From positions 387,838-451,837 of the forward strand of contig CBDCFF010000034.1 in the NCBI GenBank assembly GCA_965216225.1: DNA of 64,000 bases, written 5' to 3'. Below the pieces are notes generated by a model. The model made no database searches. It worked only from the letters and a program-made list of their open reading frames with translations, and was not told the DNA's origin. Made by a program: the position numbers and the translations under genes. Of this stretch, positions 8,579 to 18,611 are shown one piece after another. Position 1 is the stretch's first letter. Each line of letters begins with the position of its first letter. Source of the DNA: 3107 sp965216225. Lineage in GTDB: Bacteria > Pseudomonadota > Alphaproteobacteria > Rhodobacterales > Rhodobacteraceae.

Positions 8579-10324
8579 ATGAACGTGTTTACCGAGATTC
8601 GCGCTTTGGTCATCGACAGCCTGACGGCATTGACCGCAGAAGGCGCGTTGCCGCAGGGGCTGAGCCTTGACAGCGTAACGGTAGAGCCCCCGCGCGACGC
8701 CGCCCATGGCGACATGGCGACCAACGCGGCCATGGTGCTGGCGAAACCGGCGGGCGCAAGGCCGCGCGACATCGCCGAAAGACTGGCCGCCCGCCTTGCC
8801 CGCGATGACCGGATAGAAGCGGCAGAGGCCGCCAGCCCCGGCTTTATCAACCTGCGGCTGGCCGCGACCGTCTGGCAGGGCGCCGTGGCCGCCGTTCTGA
8901 ACGCCGGCGAAAGCTGTGGCCGGGCGCGGATCGGACAGGGGAGGCGGGTCAATATCGAATATGTCTCGGCCAATCCCACCGGCCCTTTGCATGTGGGCCA
9001 TACGCGCGGTGCGATATTCGGCGATGCGCTGGCCGGCCTGCTGGATTTCGCCGGGTTCGACGTTACCCGCGAATACTACATCAACGATGGCGGCGCGCAG
9101 GTCGATGTGCTCGCCCGTTCCGTCTATCTGCGCTATCTGGAGGCGCACGATCAGGAAGTGGCGTTCGACGATGGCGCCTATCCCGGCGCATATCTGATCG
9201 ACGTGGGGCAGGCTCTCAAGGCCAGGGTCGGCGATGCCTATCTCGACCAGCCCGAAGAGGTCTGGCTGGAGGAGGTGCGCAACTTTGCCATCGACGCGAT
9301 GATGAAACTGATCCGGGACGACCTGGAAGCGCTTGGAATCCGGATGGATTCCTTCTTCTCCGAAAAATCGCTTTACGGTACGGGCCGGATCGAGGCGGCC
9401 CTGGCTTCGCTGCAATCCAGGGGTCTGATCTGCGAAGGCGTGCTGGAACCGCCCAAAGGCAAGCTGCCCGAAGATTGGGAGCCGCGCGAACAGACGCTTT
9501 TCAAATCCACCGAACATGGCGATGACGTGGACCGCCCGGTCAGGAAATCCGATGGTTCATGGACCTATTTCGCCCCCGACATCGCCTATCACTTCGACAA
9601 GCTGGAGCGCGGGTTTGACGAACTGATTGATGTCTTCGGCGCCGATCATGGCGGCTATGTGAAGCGGATGAAGGCGGCTGTCTCGGCGCTGTCCGATGGC
9701 AGGGTTCCGCTGGATGTCAAGCTCATCCGGCTGGCGAGGCTGTTCAGGAATGGCGAGCCGTTCAGAATGTCGAAACGCGCGGGCACTTTCGTCACGCTGC
9801 GCGATCTGGTCGATCAGGTCGGCCCCGATGTAACCCGTTTCGTGATGCTGACACGGAAGAATGACGCGCCGCTGGATTTCGACCTTGACAAGGTGCTGGA
9901 ACAGTCGAGGGACAACCCGGTTTTCTATGTGCAATATGCCCATGCGCGCATCTGTTCCGTGCTGCGCAAGGCGGCAGAGGCCGGGATCGCCGTGGATGAC
10001 GGCACTCTGGCCGGGGCGGAACTGGCCCGGCTGGATCACGCCGCCGAGATTGCCCTGATCCGCAAGCTCGCCGAATGGCCGCGTCTGGTGGAAATTGCCG
10101 CCCGCACCCACGAACCGCACCGCGTTGCCTTCTACCTCCATGATCTGGCGTCGGAATTTCACGGGCTGTATCACCTTGGCCGCAGTGTGGAAGGGCTGCG
10201 CGCCCTGCACGAAGGCGATGCGGCGCTCTCTCAGGCGAAAATTGCGCTGATTCGCGCCGTTGCCGTTGTCATTTCCGCTGGTCTTGGTATCCTTGGGGTG
10301 ACGCCGGTCGAAGAGATGCGCTGA
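8579..10324 (+). CDS. argS: arginyl-tRNA synthetase
   Basis: Class I aminoacyl-tRNA synthetase charging tRNA-Arg. The HIGH-type motif is HVGHTRG at about residues 138-144 following SANPTGPL, and the KMSKS-type motif is RMSKRAG at about 395. The N-terminal Arg-S additional domain and the C-terminal DALR anticodon-binding domain (ending in VISAGLGILGVTPVEEM) are complete. 581 residues, normal length. ATG 8579 is preceded by AAGGGGCAGGGAA, a good ribosome-binding site. Confidence 0.97.
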   Translation: MNVFTEIRALVIDSLTALTAEGALPQGLSLDSVTVEPPRDAAHGDMATNAAMVLAKPAGARPRDIAERLAARLARDDRIEAAEAASPGFINLRLAATVWQGAVAAVLNAGESCGRARIGQGRRVNIEYVSANPTGPLHVGHTRGAIFGDALAGLLDFAGFDVTREYYINDGGAQVDVLARSVYLRYLEAHDQEVAFDDGAYPGAYLIDVGQALKARVGDAYLDQPEEVWLEEVRNFAIDAMMKLIRDDLEALGIRMDSFFSEKSLYGTGRIEAALASLQSRGLICEGVLEPPKGKLPEDWEPREQTLFKSTEHGDDVDRPVRKSDGSWTYFAPDIAYHFDKLERGFDELIDVFGADHGGYVKRMKAAVSALSDGRVPLDVKLIRLARLFRNGEPFRMSKRAGTFVTLRDLVDQVGPDVTRFVMLTRKNDAPLDFDLDKVLEQSRDNPVFYVQYAHARICSVLRKAAEAGIAVDDGTLAGAELARLDHAAEIALIRKLAEWPRLVEIAARTHEPHRVAFYLHDLASEFHGLYHLGRSVEGLRALHEGDAALSQAKIALIRAVAVVISAGLGILGVTPVEEMR

Positions 10325-10413
10325 CAGAAGACGCCCGCGACCGGCTGCAAGAGGCATACAGGTGCATCCGATCCGCAAAAGCGGACGGGCGTTGAGACAG
10401 TGGAGCAGCAGCT

Positions 10414-11367
10414 ATGGCGGAAATGGATATTGACGGGTTCGGGATGGGCCGTGCGGATCGCGGTTCCGGCGCTGCGGCCCCGTTGCTGAACTGGGCGAGC
10501 GCGGCAATATCTGTCGGCCTGATCGCCGGGCTGGCCATATGGGGCTACAGGCTGATGGTTCTTGACGTTACCGGCGTTCCGGTCATCCGCGCGCTGGAAG
10601 GCCCGATGCGCATTCAGCCCGATGATCCGGGTGGCCGGCAGGCACTGCATCAGGGCCTCTCTGTCAATCGGGTGCAGGCCGCCGGCTCTGCCGAACCCGC
10701 AGCGGAACGGCTGATTCTCGCCCCGGAACCGGTCGCGTTGATCGACAGCGATGCGCCCGTGCCGTCATCGGCACCGCTGCCGCAGGCCGATCCGCAGCCG
10801 CCGGCGGAAGACGCCGCACAACCGGCCCCGCGTCTGCCGCCGACACAGGTGGCGGTCGAAAACCCGGATACGATGGAGGCGTTGGCGCGGCAGGTCGCCC
10901 TTGATGTTGCGACATCGGGTTCCCACGGGGGGGCGGCGGATACAGCCACTGATCCCGGCATCGCGGCGATTTCGGCATCGGACCCCGGGGTTTCGGTTTC
11001 CCTGCGGCCCATGCCCCGTCCGGCGCCCGGCGTCATTGCCGCCGCACTGGCGCGCGCGCAAACGGTTCGGGAACAGACCCCCGGCACGCCAGAGGTGGAC
11101 GCGGCCTCGGTCGCCGTCGGCACCCGGCTTGTGCAGCTTGGCGCATTCGATTCGCCAGAGGTGGCGCGGGCAGAATGGGACAGGCTGGCGGAACGGTTCT
11201 CTGAATATTTCGCGGACAAGTCGCGGGTCGTTCAGCGCACGCAAAGCGGGGGCCGGGTATTCCATCGCCTGCGCGCCATGGGCTTTGCCGATCTGTCCGA
11301 CGCCCGCCGCTTCTGTTCCGTCCTGCTTGCCGAAGAGGCCGCCTGCATCCCGGTCGTCATGCGCTGA
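10414..11367 (+). CDS. SPOR-domain cell-envelope protein
   Basis: One membrane segment near residues 28-50 (WASAAISVGLIAGLAIWGYR), then a long Ala/Pro-rich linker and a C-terminal SPOR domain (TRLVQLGAFDSPEVARAEWD to the end, including GRVFHRLRAMGFADLSDA). SPOR domains bind denuded septal peptidoglycan, so this is probably a divisome-linked inner-membrane protein. Its place between argS and nagZ is the common alphaproteobacterial arrangement. 317 residues; the nagZ ATG begins one base after its TGA. Confidence 0.87.
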   Translation: MAEMDIDGFGMGRADRGSGAAAPLLNWASAAISVGLIAGLAIWGYRLMVLDVTGVPVIRALEGPMRIQPDDPGGRQALHQGLSVNRVQAAGSAEPAAERLILAPEPVALIDSDAPVPSSAPLPQADPQPPAEDAAQPAPRLPPTQVAVENPDTMEALARQVALDVATSGSHGGAADTATDPGIAAISASDPGVSVSLRPMPRPAPGVIAAALARAQTVREQTPGTPEVDAASVAVGTRLVQLGAFDSPEVARAEWDRLAERFSEYFADKSRVVQRTQSGGRVFHRLRAMGFADLSDARRFCSVLLAEEAACIPVVMR

Positions 11368-11368
11368 G

Positions 11369-12376
11369 ATGGGGCAGGGCGCGGCGATTTTCGGCTGTAC
11401 GGGCCCGGCGCTGCGACCGGCAGAGGCAGAATTCTTTCGCGACGCCAACCCCTGGGGTTTCATCCTGTTTGCCCGCAATGTCGAAGATCCCGATCAGTTG
11501 CGGCGTCTGACCGGGGCGTTGCGGGATGCGATCGGTCGCGAGGCCCCGATCCTGATTGATCAGGAAGGCGGGCGCGTTGCCCGGATGCGCGCGCCGCACT
11601 GGCGCGAATGGCTGCCGCCCCACGATCAGGTGGCGGTCGCGGGCGGGAATGCCGAACGCAGCATGTTTCTGCGTTATCGGATCATCGCCGATGAACTTCG
11701 CGCCGTGGGTATGGATGCGAACTGCGCCCCCTGCGCCGACATTGCCCGCCCGGATACACACCCTGTCCTGCGCAACCGCTGCTATGGTTCGGATGCCGGG
11801 ACGGTGATCCGTATCGCCCGGGCGGTGGCGGGCGGTCTGCTGGCGGGCGGCGTTCTGCCGGTGATCAAGCACATCCCCGGCCACGGGCGCGCAACGCTGG
11901 ACAGCCATCTGGACCTGCCCCGCGTTCCCGCCGGCGAAGCGACGCTGCTTGCCTCCGACTTCGCGCCTTTCCGCGCCCTGTGCGACCTGCCTCTGGGGAT
12001 GAGCGCGCATGTCGTCTATGAGGGGCTGGGCGAAACAGGCCCGGCGACGACATCCGCCGCCATGATCCGGCGCATCCGTGACCGGATCGGTTTTACCGGG
12101 CTTCTGATGACCGATGACCTGTCCATGCGGGCCTTGTCGGGGACCATAGCCCGGCGGACGCGCACCGCGCTTTCCGCGGGCATCGACATCATCCTGCACT
12201 GCAATGGCGATCCGGCAGAGATGCAGAGCGTCGCGGCAGAGGCCGGGGCACTGTCCGCCGGCGCGCAAGCCCGCGCCGACGCCGCCCTTAATCAGCGCAA
12301 TTCTTCCGATCCCGTTGACATTTCCACGCTTGAGGCAGAGTTTCAGGCGCTGATGAACATGGTGAGGCATGGCTGA
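11369..12376 (+). CDS. nagZ: beta-N-acetylhexosaminidase NagZ (GH3)
   Basis: Removes N-acetylglucosamine from anhydro-muropeptides in cell-wall recycling. The GH3 NagZ signature KHIPGHGRATLDSHLDLP, with the His-Asp dyad, and the nucleophile region MTDDLSMRAL are both visible, as is the N-terminal DQEGGRVARMR. I start at ATG 11369 (MGQGAAIFGCTGPALRPAE), giving 335 residues; the frame is open further upstream only because it shadows the SPOR gene. Its end overlaps scpA by 8 bases. Confidence 0.92.
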   Translation: MGQGAAIFGCTGPALRPAEAEFFRDANPWGFILFARNVEDPDQLRRLTGALRDAIGREAPILIDQEGGRVARMRAPHWREWLPPHDQVAVAGGNAERSMFLRYRIIADELRAVGMDANCAPCADIARPDTHPVLRNRCYGSDAGTVIRIARAVAGGLLAGGVLPVIKHIPGHGRATLDSHLDLPRVPAGEATLLASDFAPFRALCDLPLGMSAHVVYEGLGETGPATTSAAMIRRIRDRIGFTGLLMTDDLSMRALSGTIARRTRTALSAGIDIILHCNGDPAEMQSVAAEAGALSAGAQARADAALNQRNSSDPVDISTLEAEFQALMNMVRHG

Positions 12377-13181
12377 GGTTCGCGATCTTTTCCAGGACAT
12401 CGGCGGGGATGAAAAGGCCCGGGTCGAGGCGCGCCTTGCCGCCGAGGCGCTGATCGTCGATGTCGATGGGTTCGAAGGCCCGCTGGATGTTCTGCTGATG
12501 CTGTCACGGACGCAGAAGGTTGACCTGCGCAAAATCTCTGTCCTGCAACTGGCCCGGCAATATCTGGCCTTCGTTGATCGCGCCGGGGCGCTGCGCATCG
12601 AGCTTGCCGCCGACTATCTGGTCATGGCGGCCTGGCTTGCGTTCCTGAAATCACGTCTGCTGTTGCCGCCGGACCCGGCAGGGGAAGACCCTTCGGGGGC
12701 AGAGCTTGCGGCCCATCTGGCCTTTCAGCTTGAGCGCCTGCAAGCCATGCGCGATGCTGCCGCCAGGCTGATGGCGCTTGATCGGCTGGGGTGGGATTTC
12801 TTTGCCCGTGGCATCCCCGAAGATGTCACCACGCGCCGGAAAATCACCTATGCCGCGACACTTCTGGACCTCATGCAGGGCTATGCCCGCATCCGCACCC
12901 GCGACGATTTCCGGCCTTTCACCATGGATCGGAGCTGGGTCTATACAATGGAACAGGCGCTTGAGCGGATGCGCGGGCTGATCGGCTTTGCCGGTGACTG
13001 GACAGAACTGACCAGCTATATGCCCGACGCCTGGCGCACCGATCCGCTGCGCCGCCGGTCCGCCACGGCCACAAATCTGGCGGCCTCTTTGCAACTGGCA
13101 AAGGAAGGCCATATCGAGATTCGGCAGAACGAAATCTTTGCCCCCATCCATATCAGACAGAAAGCCGCGAAAGATGGTTGA
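12369..13181 (+). CDS. scpA: segregation and condensation protein A
   Basis: Kleisin subunit that bridges SMC heads in the bacterial condensin. Family landmarks are LIVDVDGFEGPLDVLLMLSR at residues 28-47, LAADYLVMAAWLAFLKSRLL, and the C-terminal winged helix containing the QNEIFAPIHIRQ tail. 270 residues, complete. Start ATG 12369 overlaps the nagZ end, and the stop overlaps scpB by 8 bases, so the three genes are translationally coupled. Confidence 0.94.
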   Translation: MAEVRDLFQDIGGDEKARVEARLAAEALIVDVDGFEGPLDVLLMLSRTQKVDLRKISVLQLARQYLAFVDRAGALRIELAADYLVMAAWLAFLKSRLLLPPDPAGEDPSGAELAAHLAFQLERLQAMRDAAARLMALDRLGWDFFARGIPEDVTTRRKITYAATLLDLMQGYARIRTRDDFRPFTMDRSWVYTMEQALERMRGLIGFAGDWTELTSYMPDAWRTDPLRRRSATATNLAASLQLAKEGHIEIRQNEIFAPIHIRQKAAKDG

Positions 13182-13845
13182 GAATCAGGGCGTCGCAGAA
13201 AGCCTGTTCGAGGCGCCGCCGATGACGGAACAGGAACGCATGGTCGAGGCGATCCTTTTTGCCAGCGCCGCGCCCGTGACCATCGGGGAACTTGAGTCGC
13301 GCCTGCCACATGGCTGCGACCCGGCAGAGGCGCTTTTGCATCTGAAGAAGCGGTATGACGGGCGTGGCGTGACGCTGATGAAGACCGGCGAAGCCTGGGC
13401 GATGCGAACCGCGCCGGATTTGGGCTTTCTCATGCGCAAGGAAACCGTCGAGACGCGCAAACTGTCGCGCGCCGCCATCGAAACGCTGGCCATCATTGCC
13501 TATCATCAACCCGCGACCCGCACCGAGATCGAAGAGATTCGCGGCGTCGGCGTCAGCAGGGGCACCATCGACCAACTGCTGGAAATGGAATGGATCAGGT
13601 TCGGCCGCCGCCGGATGACCCCCGGCAGACCGGTGACATTCGTTGTCACGCAGGCTTTCCTTGACCATTTCGGACTGGAAAGCGCGCGTGACCTTCCCGG
13701 CGTCAAGGAACTGCGCGCCGCCGGGCTGCTGGAGAACCACCCGCCGCCGTCCGCCATGCCCGGCCCGGCAGGCAAGGAGGCCGAAGGCGCGGAAGAGCTC
13801 TCGGGTCAAAATGAAATGTTCGACGAACAGGAGGGTCGCACATGA
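13174..13845 (+). CDS. scpB: segregation and condensation protein B
   Basis: Winged-helix partner of ScpA and SMC. Recognisable segments are MVEAILFASAAPVTIGELES, then LSRAAIETLAIIAYHQPATR and RGVGVSRGTIDQLLEMEWI. Start at ATG 13174 (MVENQGVAESLFEAPPM) gives 223 residues with a Pro/Glu-rich C-terminal tail, which is usual in this group. The TGA overlaps the ATG of the following 53-aa gene. Confidence 0.94.
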   Translation: MVENQGVAESLFEAPPMTEQERMVEAILFASAAPVTIGELESRLPHGCDPAEALLHLKKRYDGRGVTLMKTGEAWAMRTAPDLGFLMRKETVETRKLSRAAIETLAIIAYHQPATRTEIEEIRGVGVSRGTIDQLLEMEWIRFGRRRMTPGRPVTFVVTQAFLDHFGLESARDLPGVKELRAAGLLENHPPPSAMPGPAGKEAEGAEELSGQNEMFDEQEGRT

Positions 13846-14003
13846 ACGCGAATCAGATCATCAACATGGTTCTGCGCCAGATCGTGAACCGTCTTGTCCG
13901 CGGCGGGATCAACAAGGGCCTGGATCTGGCGAATCGGAAAACATCCGGGCGTCGTGACAGTGCGGACGCCGGGGAAAAATCTGATCGCACCGGAAATTCG
14001 TAG
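13842..14003 (+). CDS. small basic protein downstream of scpB, 53 aa
   Basis: ATG at 13842 overlaps the scpB stop (ATGA), so it is a coupled last gene of the operon. The peptide opens MNANQIINMVLRQIVNRLVR and continues GGINKGLDLANR, an amphipathic basic helix, then a polar tail ending at TAG 14001-14003. I recall similar short genes after scpB in Rhodobacteraceae, but no function is known to me. The IS cluster begins 18 bases after its stop. Confidence 0.65.
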   Translation: MNANQIINMVLRQIVNRLVRGGINKGLDLANRKTSGRRDSADAGEKSDRTGNS

Positions 14004-14959
14004 CCCGGTCCCCGGCCATCCGAGCTATGCCCGAAAGTTGGTGATGGTGTGATCATGCGGCGTGGTGAATTTGCTTGATCCCGTCTGTGAACTCAACCCC
14101 TTCAATGATCTCTGGCATGCGGTTGGCGCCGTCGAGCTTTCGCCATTTTCCTTGCGCTGACATCATCAGCTTGAATGCCATGGCCAACCCGGTCTTGCGG
14201 CTCAGGCAGCCTTTGGTTTTGCCGGTGCGGTGGCGGACGGTGGCGAAGGTGCTCTCGATCGGGTTCGTGGTTCGGATGTGCTTCCAGTGCTCAGCAGGGA
14301 AGCCGTAGAAGGAGAGCAGCACAGCCCGGTCTTTGGTCAGTTTCCCAACCGCCTTGTCATATTTCGCGCCGTAGGTTTCCACGAAGAAATCGAAGGCGGC
14401 CCCGGCTTCGGTCTTCGTTTCCGCCTGCCAGATATCATGCAGGTGGCCCTTGGCTTTGGCCTGCACCGATTTGGGCATGGCATTGAGAACGTTTCCGGTC
14501 TTGTGAACCCAACACCGTTGTTCCCGGGTGCTGCCGAAGACTTCGCGCAGCGCCGCCCAGAACCCCAAGGCGCCGTCGCCAATGGCCAGATCGGGGGCGT
14601 GGGACAGCCCGCGACGCTTGAGATCGAGCAGCAACTCGCGCCAACTCTGCGTGCTTTCACGGTAGCCGACTGCCTGCTTCGGTGAGGCCCGGAACCTCCT
14701 TGCGGCCCCACTCATCCGCGCCGATCAGCACCAGAACGCATTGTTTCTGCTCTTCCATACGCGGTTGGAAATAGACACCATCGGCCCGGACACAGACGAA
14801 ACGCCGGGCACTGAGATCGCGGCGCTGCCAGCGTTCATACTCCGCCCCCCAGTCCGCTTTCAATCGCGAGATGGTGCTCGATGACAGCCCTGCCGCGTTC
14901 GGCCCCGGCAGCGCCCCAAGAGCCTCCTGGAAGTCGCCCGTGGAAATGCCCTTGTCTAT

Positions 14960-15169
14960 TGGATTTCCCAGGCATTCGTATCCGTGCGATACGGATGCCA
15001 CCCCTCGGGCCGCAGCAGCGGCCCGAGGGGTGGCGGGGGATGGATCGATGATGCCCTGGTCTTTGAGGACCGTTCTCAAGATGGATCACCCCCGCCCTTT
15101 TGATGAACCCGAACAGATAGTGGAGGAGGGAACACCCCTGCCTCGTATGACAGGAACGGGAGACGAAAA
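14960..15169 (+). ncRNA. candidate IS110 bridge RNA, copy 1, 3' closing stem broken
   Basis: Same sequence as the intact copy at 53534-53735 apart from one hairpin loop. Stem GCATTCGTATC/GATACGGATGC at 14972-14998, then CCACCCCTCGGGCCGC with its exact complement at 14998-15033, then two guide loops. The last pairing strand AAAAGG is cut: AAAA ends at 15169 and GG follows at 23375 after the inserted segment. If transcribed here it would lack its 3' closing stem. Named after the bridge RNAs of IS110 elements; structure was paired by hand. Confidence 0.65.
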
Positions 15170-15187
15170 GGGGCTTATAACCTTGAG
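15162..15187 (+). repeat. left 8-bp target duplication plus 18-bp inverted repeat
   Basis: GACGAAAA directly followed by GGGGCTTATAACCTTGAG. Partner at 23349-23374. Confidence 0.9.
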
Positions 15188-15215
15188 TCACATCTTCCGT
15201 CCAGCCCGCACTCGG

Positions 15216-15389
15216 TCAGGACTCCTTTGCCATGAATGGCCGCATGAAAGTTTCACGCACCTGATCGAACGACCAGCCTGGCATGTCGATTTCCTCATCC
15301 ATCGCGGCCTTGGACGGCTGGTAGCTGCTCGACTTCAGGTCAACTTCAACAAGATCGGGCAGATTTGCCTTGGCTTTGGTATCGGTCAT
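15216..15389 (-). CDS. 57-aa acidic protein following the endonuclease-like gene
   Basis: ATG 15389 is preceded by GGGAGAAACCG, a fair ribosome-binding site, 15 bases after the stop of the endonuclease-like gene. The peptide begins MTDTKAKANLPDLVEVDLKS, has SYQPSKAAMDEEIDMPGWSF and ends VRETFMRPFMAKES. It is acidic with a Pro/Met-rich C-terminus and has no cysteines or membrane segment. I do not recognise the family. Position suggests an accessory of the restriction gene, for example a controller or protector, but that is inference only. Confidence 0.45.
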   Translation of the reverse strand: MTDTKAKANLPDLVEVDLKSSSYQPSKAAMDEEIDMPGWSFDQVRETFMRPFMAKES

Positions 15390-16329
15390 CGGTTTCTCCC
15401 TTGATCAAGATACATGAATTTTCGCAATAGCGTTTTTATTCACCAACTTGTCACGCAGAATGTCAATCGTTGGCACGACTGGCGTATTTAGAAGTTCTGC
15501 CCAGCATGCTTCGCCCTGCTGAGACGTAATCGGTCCGGAATACAAATGAACGTCATCGGGATTGTCTATGCTTGCAGAAATAACATTGACCTCTCCAGTC
15601 TTCCAGTCTGTCGCACACCACGGTACACGACTCATCGAAGAGCAAGTTGTTTGATTGGTCTCTTCGGGCATGTTTGTCGCCATGCCAATAGCGCGTTTTC
15701 CGGGTTGTGGATGATCCATCTGCGTAGAGCGTCGAGCCCGGTTCGGAACCATGATTTTGTACGTCGGTTGTGGCTTTTGCGGCGGACCGCCGTTCGGCCC
15801 ATGACCCGGGTCGCCCAGCGATAAGCCCATGTCACGGTGAGGGCAATGACGGCGAGGAGGGTTGCGAGTTTGGCAGGATTGGTGATGTGAGTGTCCTCAC
15901 TGTTGAAGCCGCGGGTCTTGGCGTCGGCGAAGAGGCACTCGATGCCCGATCGCTTGCGATAGAGATTGAGCGCCCGTCGGGTGGCGTCGATGTTCGTGGC
16001 GACGATGAGCGCTTCGCCCCCCTTGATACGCTTTGCCGCGAACCGCAGCCGGTTGTCCGGTTCCCTCGCCATGGTGCTGAGCCAGCCTGTCCAGGCACCT
16101 TGACGAGACTTCCGCAGGAGCGTGCGGAACTGATGCAGGCGTCCATCTTCGGTGCACAGATGCATGTTCTCACGCAACCGAACAACGAACGGGATGTTGT
16201 TTGTAGCGCGACAATCAAGATGAGAAGTGCGCGTCAATCAGGATGAGAATCCTTGGTCGCGACGTTTGGGACGATGCCGGGCTTTTGTGCCGCGATCAAG
16301 GGGTTTGTTTTTTTGATTGTCGCGGAGCG

Positions 16330-17139
16330 TCAATCAGCTTTGGTGTTTTCCGGTGTGGCTTTTTGTGCAGGCCTTCCCGGCCCCTTTGCCTTTTGTGCTG
16401 CTCTTCGCCGGTAGCTTTCGACATTCATCTCGAAGATGGTTGCGTGGTGCACGAGCCTGTCGACGGCGGCCAATGTCATGGCCGGGTCTGGAAAAATCGC
16501 ATTCCACTCCCCGAAGGGCTGGTTGGCCGTGATCAACATTGAGCGGCGTTCATATCTCGCGCTGATGAGTTCGAAGAGCACACTGGTTTCAGCCTGATCC
16601 TTGGTGACGTAGGTGATGTCATCGAGGATCAGCAGATGGAATTTGTCGAGCTTTGCAATGGCACTTTCGAGGACGAGATCGCGGCGGGCCTGTTGGAGTT
16701 TCTGGACCAGATCGGTGGTGCGGCTGAATAGGACGCGGTAGCCTTGCTCGACAAGGGCGAGCCCGATGGCTGAGCCGAGATGTGATTTGCCCACACCTGG
16801 CGGCCCAAACAGCAGGATGTTGCCGCCCTTTCCGATCCAGCTGTCGCCAGCGGTGATCGCACTGACATGGGCCTTGGACAGCATGGGGACGGCTGTGAAG
16901 TCGAAGGTGTCGATCGTTTTTCCGGGCAACAGGCGTGCCTGTGCGAGATGTCGCTCGATACGACGGCGATCTCGTTCAGCCAGTTCATGCTCCACCAGGG
17001 TGCTGAGCATCCGAGCGGCGGGCCAGCCTTCCTTGTCGGCTTGTTCCGCAAAGCGCGGCCATAGCGCCTTGATGGCTGGCAAGCGCAATTCGGTCAGAGC
17101 CAAGGTTAGGCGGGCGGTATCGGTCTGGGGCGATGTCAT
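16330..17139 (-). CDS. istB: IS21 helper ATPase IstB, copy 1
   Basis: DnaA/DnaC-like AAA+ protein that assists the IstA transposase. Walker A is LLFGPPGVGKSHLGSAIG and Walker B LLILDDITYV; the sensor ITANQPFGEWN follows. 269 residues, intact and the same in length as copy 2, but its istA partner here is broken. Start ATG 17139 overlaps the istA stop. Confidence 0.93.
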   Translation of the reverse strand: MTSPQTDTARLTLALTELRLPAIKALWPRFAEQADKEGWPAARMLSTLVEHELAERDRRRIERHLAQARLLPGKTIDTFDFTAVPMLSKAHVSAITAGDSWIGKGGNILLFGPPGVGKSHLGSAIGLALVEQGYRVLFSRTTDLVQKLQQARRDLVLESAIAKLDKFHLLILDDITYVTKDQAETSVLFELISARYERRSMLITANQPFGEWNAIFPDPAMTLAAVDRLVHHATIFEMNVESYRRRAAQKAKGPGRPAQKATPENTKAD

Positions 17140-17566
17140 GCTGTCACCTCCTGAGCGGATGGCGTACCGCCGACCAACTGGTCGTAAGATGACAGGTCGG
17201 CCAGTTGCACCGCGACTTGGGGGAGTGCGTCTTGTGATGGGCTAAACACTGCGCGTAGGGCCGCCATGTCAGGCGGGCGCTTCTGGCGAAGGTCCTCCTC
17301 AAGCTGCGCTGCCAATTCAGCCTCGCAGCCCCGCTCGTGTGCCAGCGCCAGAAGATCGACAACCATGCGACACGCCGCCTTCTCACTGGTCTGCTCCAGC
17401 AGGAATGCGAACATGTTACGGAACGCCCGGCGCGGGAATAGCTGATCCCGATAGACCAGCCCCATCAGCGCCATGGGCTTTTTGCGCAAGGAGTGGATGA
17501 CGTGGTGGTAATTGACCACGTGCCCATGGCTCCCGGTGCTCGAGGCTCGTCCGCGTGTCAGCGTTA

Positions 17567-18611
17567 GAGCGGTTCATCATTTGTTTGAATCTCGGGTTCC
17601 GTTTTTCGTTGAATTGTGATTCAAACTGCGTGCCGGGACTGGAGGCCGGCATGCATGGTAAAACCCTATTCGAATGATCTTCGGGAGCGTGCAGTAGCAG
17701 CTGTTGTTTCCGGCGAGACGGCACGTGTTGTGGCTGCCCGTTTCTCGGTGGCTGTTTCTTCGGTGATCAAGTGGCGCCAGCGATATCGCGAGACTGGCAG
17801 CGTGGCGCCTGGCAAGATGGGTGGCCACCGCAGGATTATCCTTGAACCCCACCGTGATTTTATCCTGGAGCAGATCAACCGCACGCCGCACCTGACGCTG
17901 CATGGTCTGAAAGACATGCTGGCGAAGCGGGGCGTCAAGGTGTCCCACAATGCGGTCTGGCACTTCATGCGCCGCGAGGGGCTGAGCTTCAAAAAAAAAC
18001 ACTGCTCGCCCTTGAGCGGGCCCGAGCCGATGTGGCCCGCCGGCGAAAGCGCTGGAAGGGGGTCATGCGTCAACTCGATCCGCGCAAGCTGGTCTTCATT
18101 GATGAAACCTGGATCAAGACCAACATGGCTCCGCTGCGCGGCTGGGGACCAAAAGGCAAACGCCTGCACGGCTTTGCGCCCCATGGCCACTGGAACACCA
18201 TGACGTTCATTGCTGCCTTGCGCTGCGATCAATTGACGGCGCCCTGTGTCTTTGACGGCCCGATCAACGGGCAGTCCTTCCGTGCCTATATCGATCAACT
18301 GCTTGTCCCTGCACTGAAGCCCGGCGATATCGTCATCATGGACAACCTCGGCTGCCATAAATCGAAAGCCGTGCGCGATGCCATCAAGGCGGCAGGCGCG
18401 CGGGTGTGGTTCCTGCCACCATACTCGCCAGACCTGAACCCGATCGAGCAGACATTCGCCAAGATCAAACACTGGATGCGGATGGCTCGGAAACGAACCA
18501 GTGAAGAGGCCTGGCGATACGTTGGACGCCTCGTCGGATCAATCACACAACAGGAATGCCAAAACTACCTCGAAAACACAGGCTATGCTTCAGTCAAAAT
18601 GTGAAGGACTC
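17567..18611 (+). mobile_element. IS630-family element, copy 1, complete
   Basis: Inserted at a TA in istA: TA at 17565-17566 and 18612-18613, single TA in the intact istA. Termini GAGCGGTTCATCATTTG and, read inward, GAGTCCTTCACATTTTG. Length 1045 bp, one transposase gene in two frames. Confidence 0.93.
17655..18604 (+). CDS. IS630 transposase with a likely programmed -1 frameshift
   Basis: The first frame (MVKPYSNDLRERAVAAVVSG, a helix-turn-helix domain) reads into a run of nine A followed by C at 17991-18000, which contains the slippery heptamer A-AAA-AAC. A -1 shift there joins it to the second frame (KTLLALERARADVARRRKRW onward), which holds the DDE triad: D in VFIDETW, D in VIMDNLGCHKS and E in NPIEQTFAKIKH. 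Two-frame organisation is usual for IS630 elements. Both copies keep the same A run, supporting function rather than decay. Ends at TGA 18604. Confidence 0.85.

Noticed and set aside
14998..15033. 16-bp perfect hairpin read as a terminator
   Set aside because: No T run follows on either strand, and it fits better as a stem of the IS110 bridge RNA.
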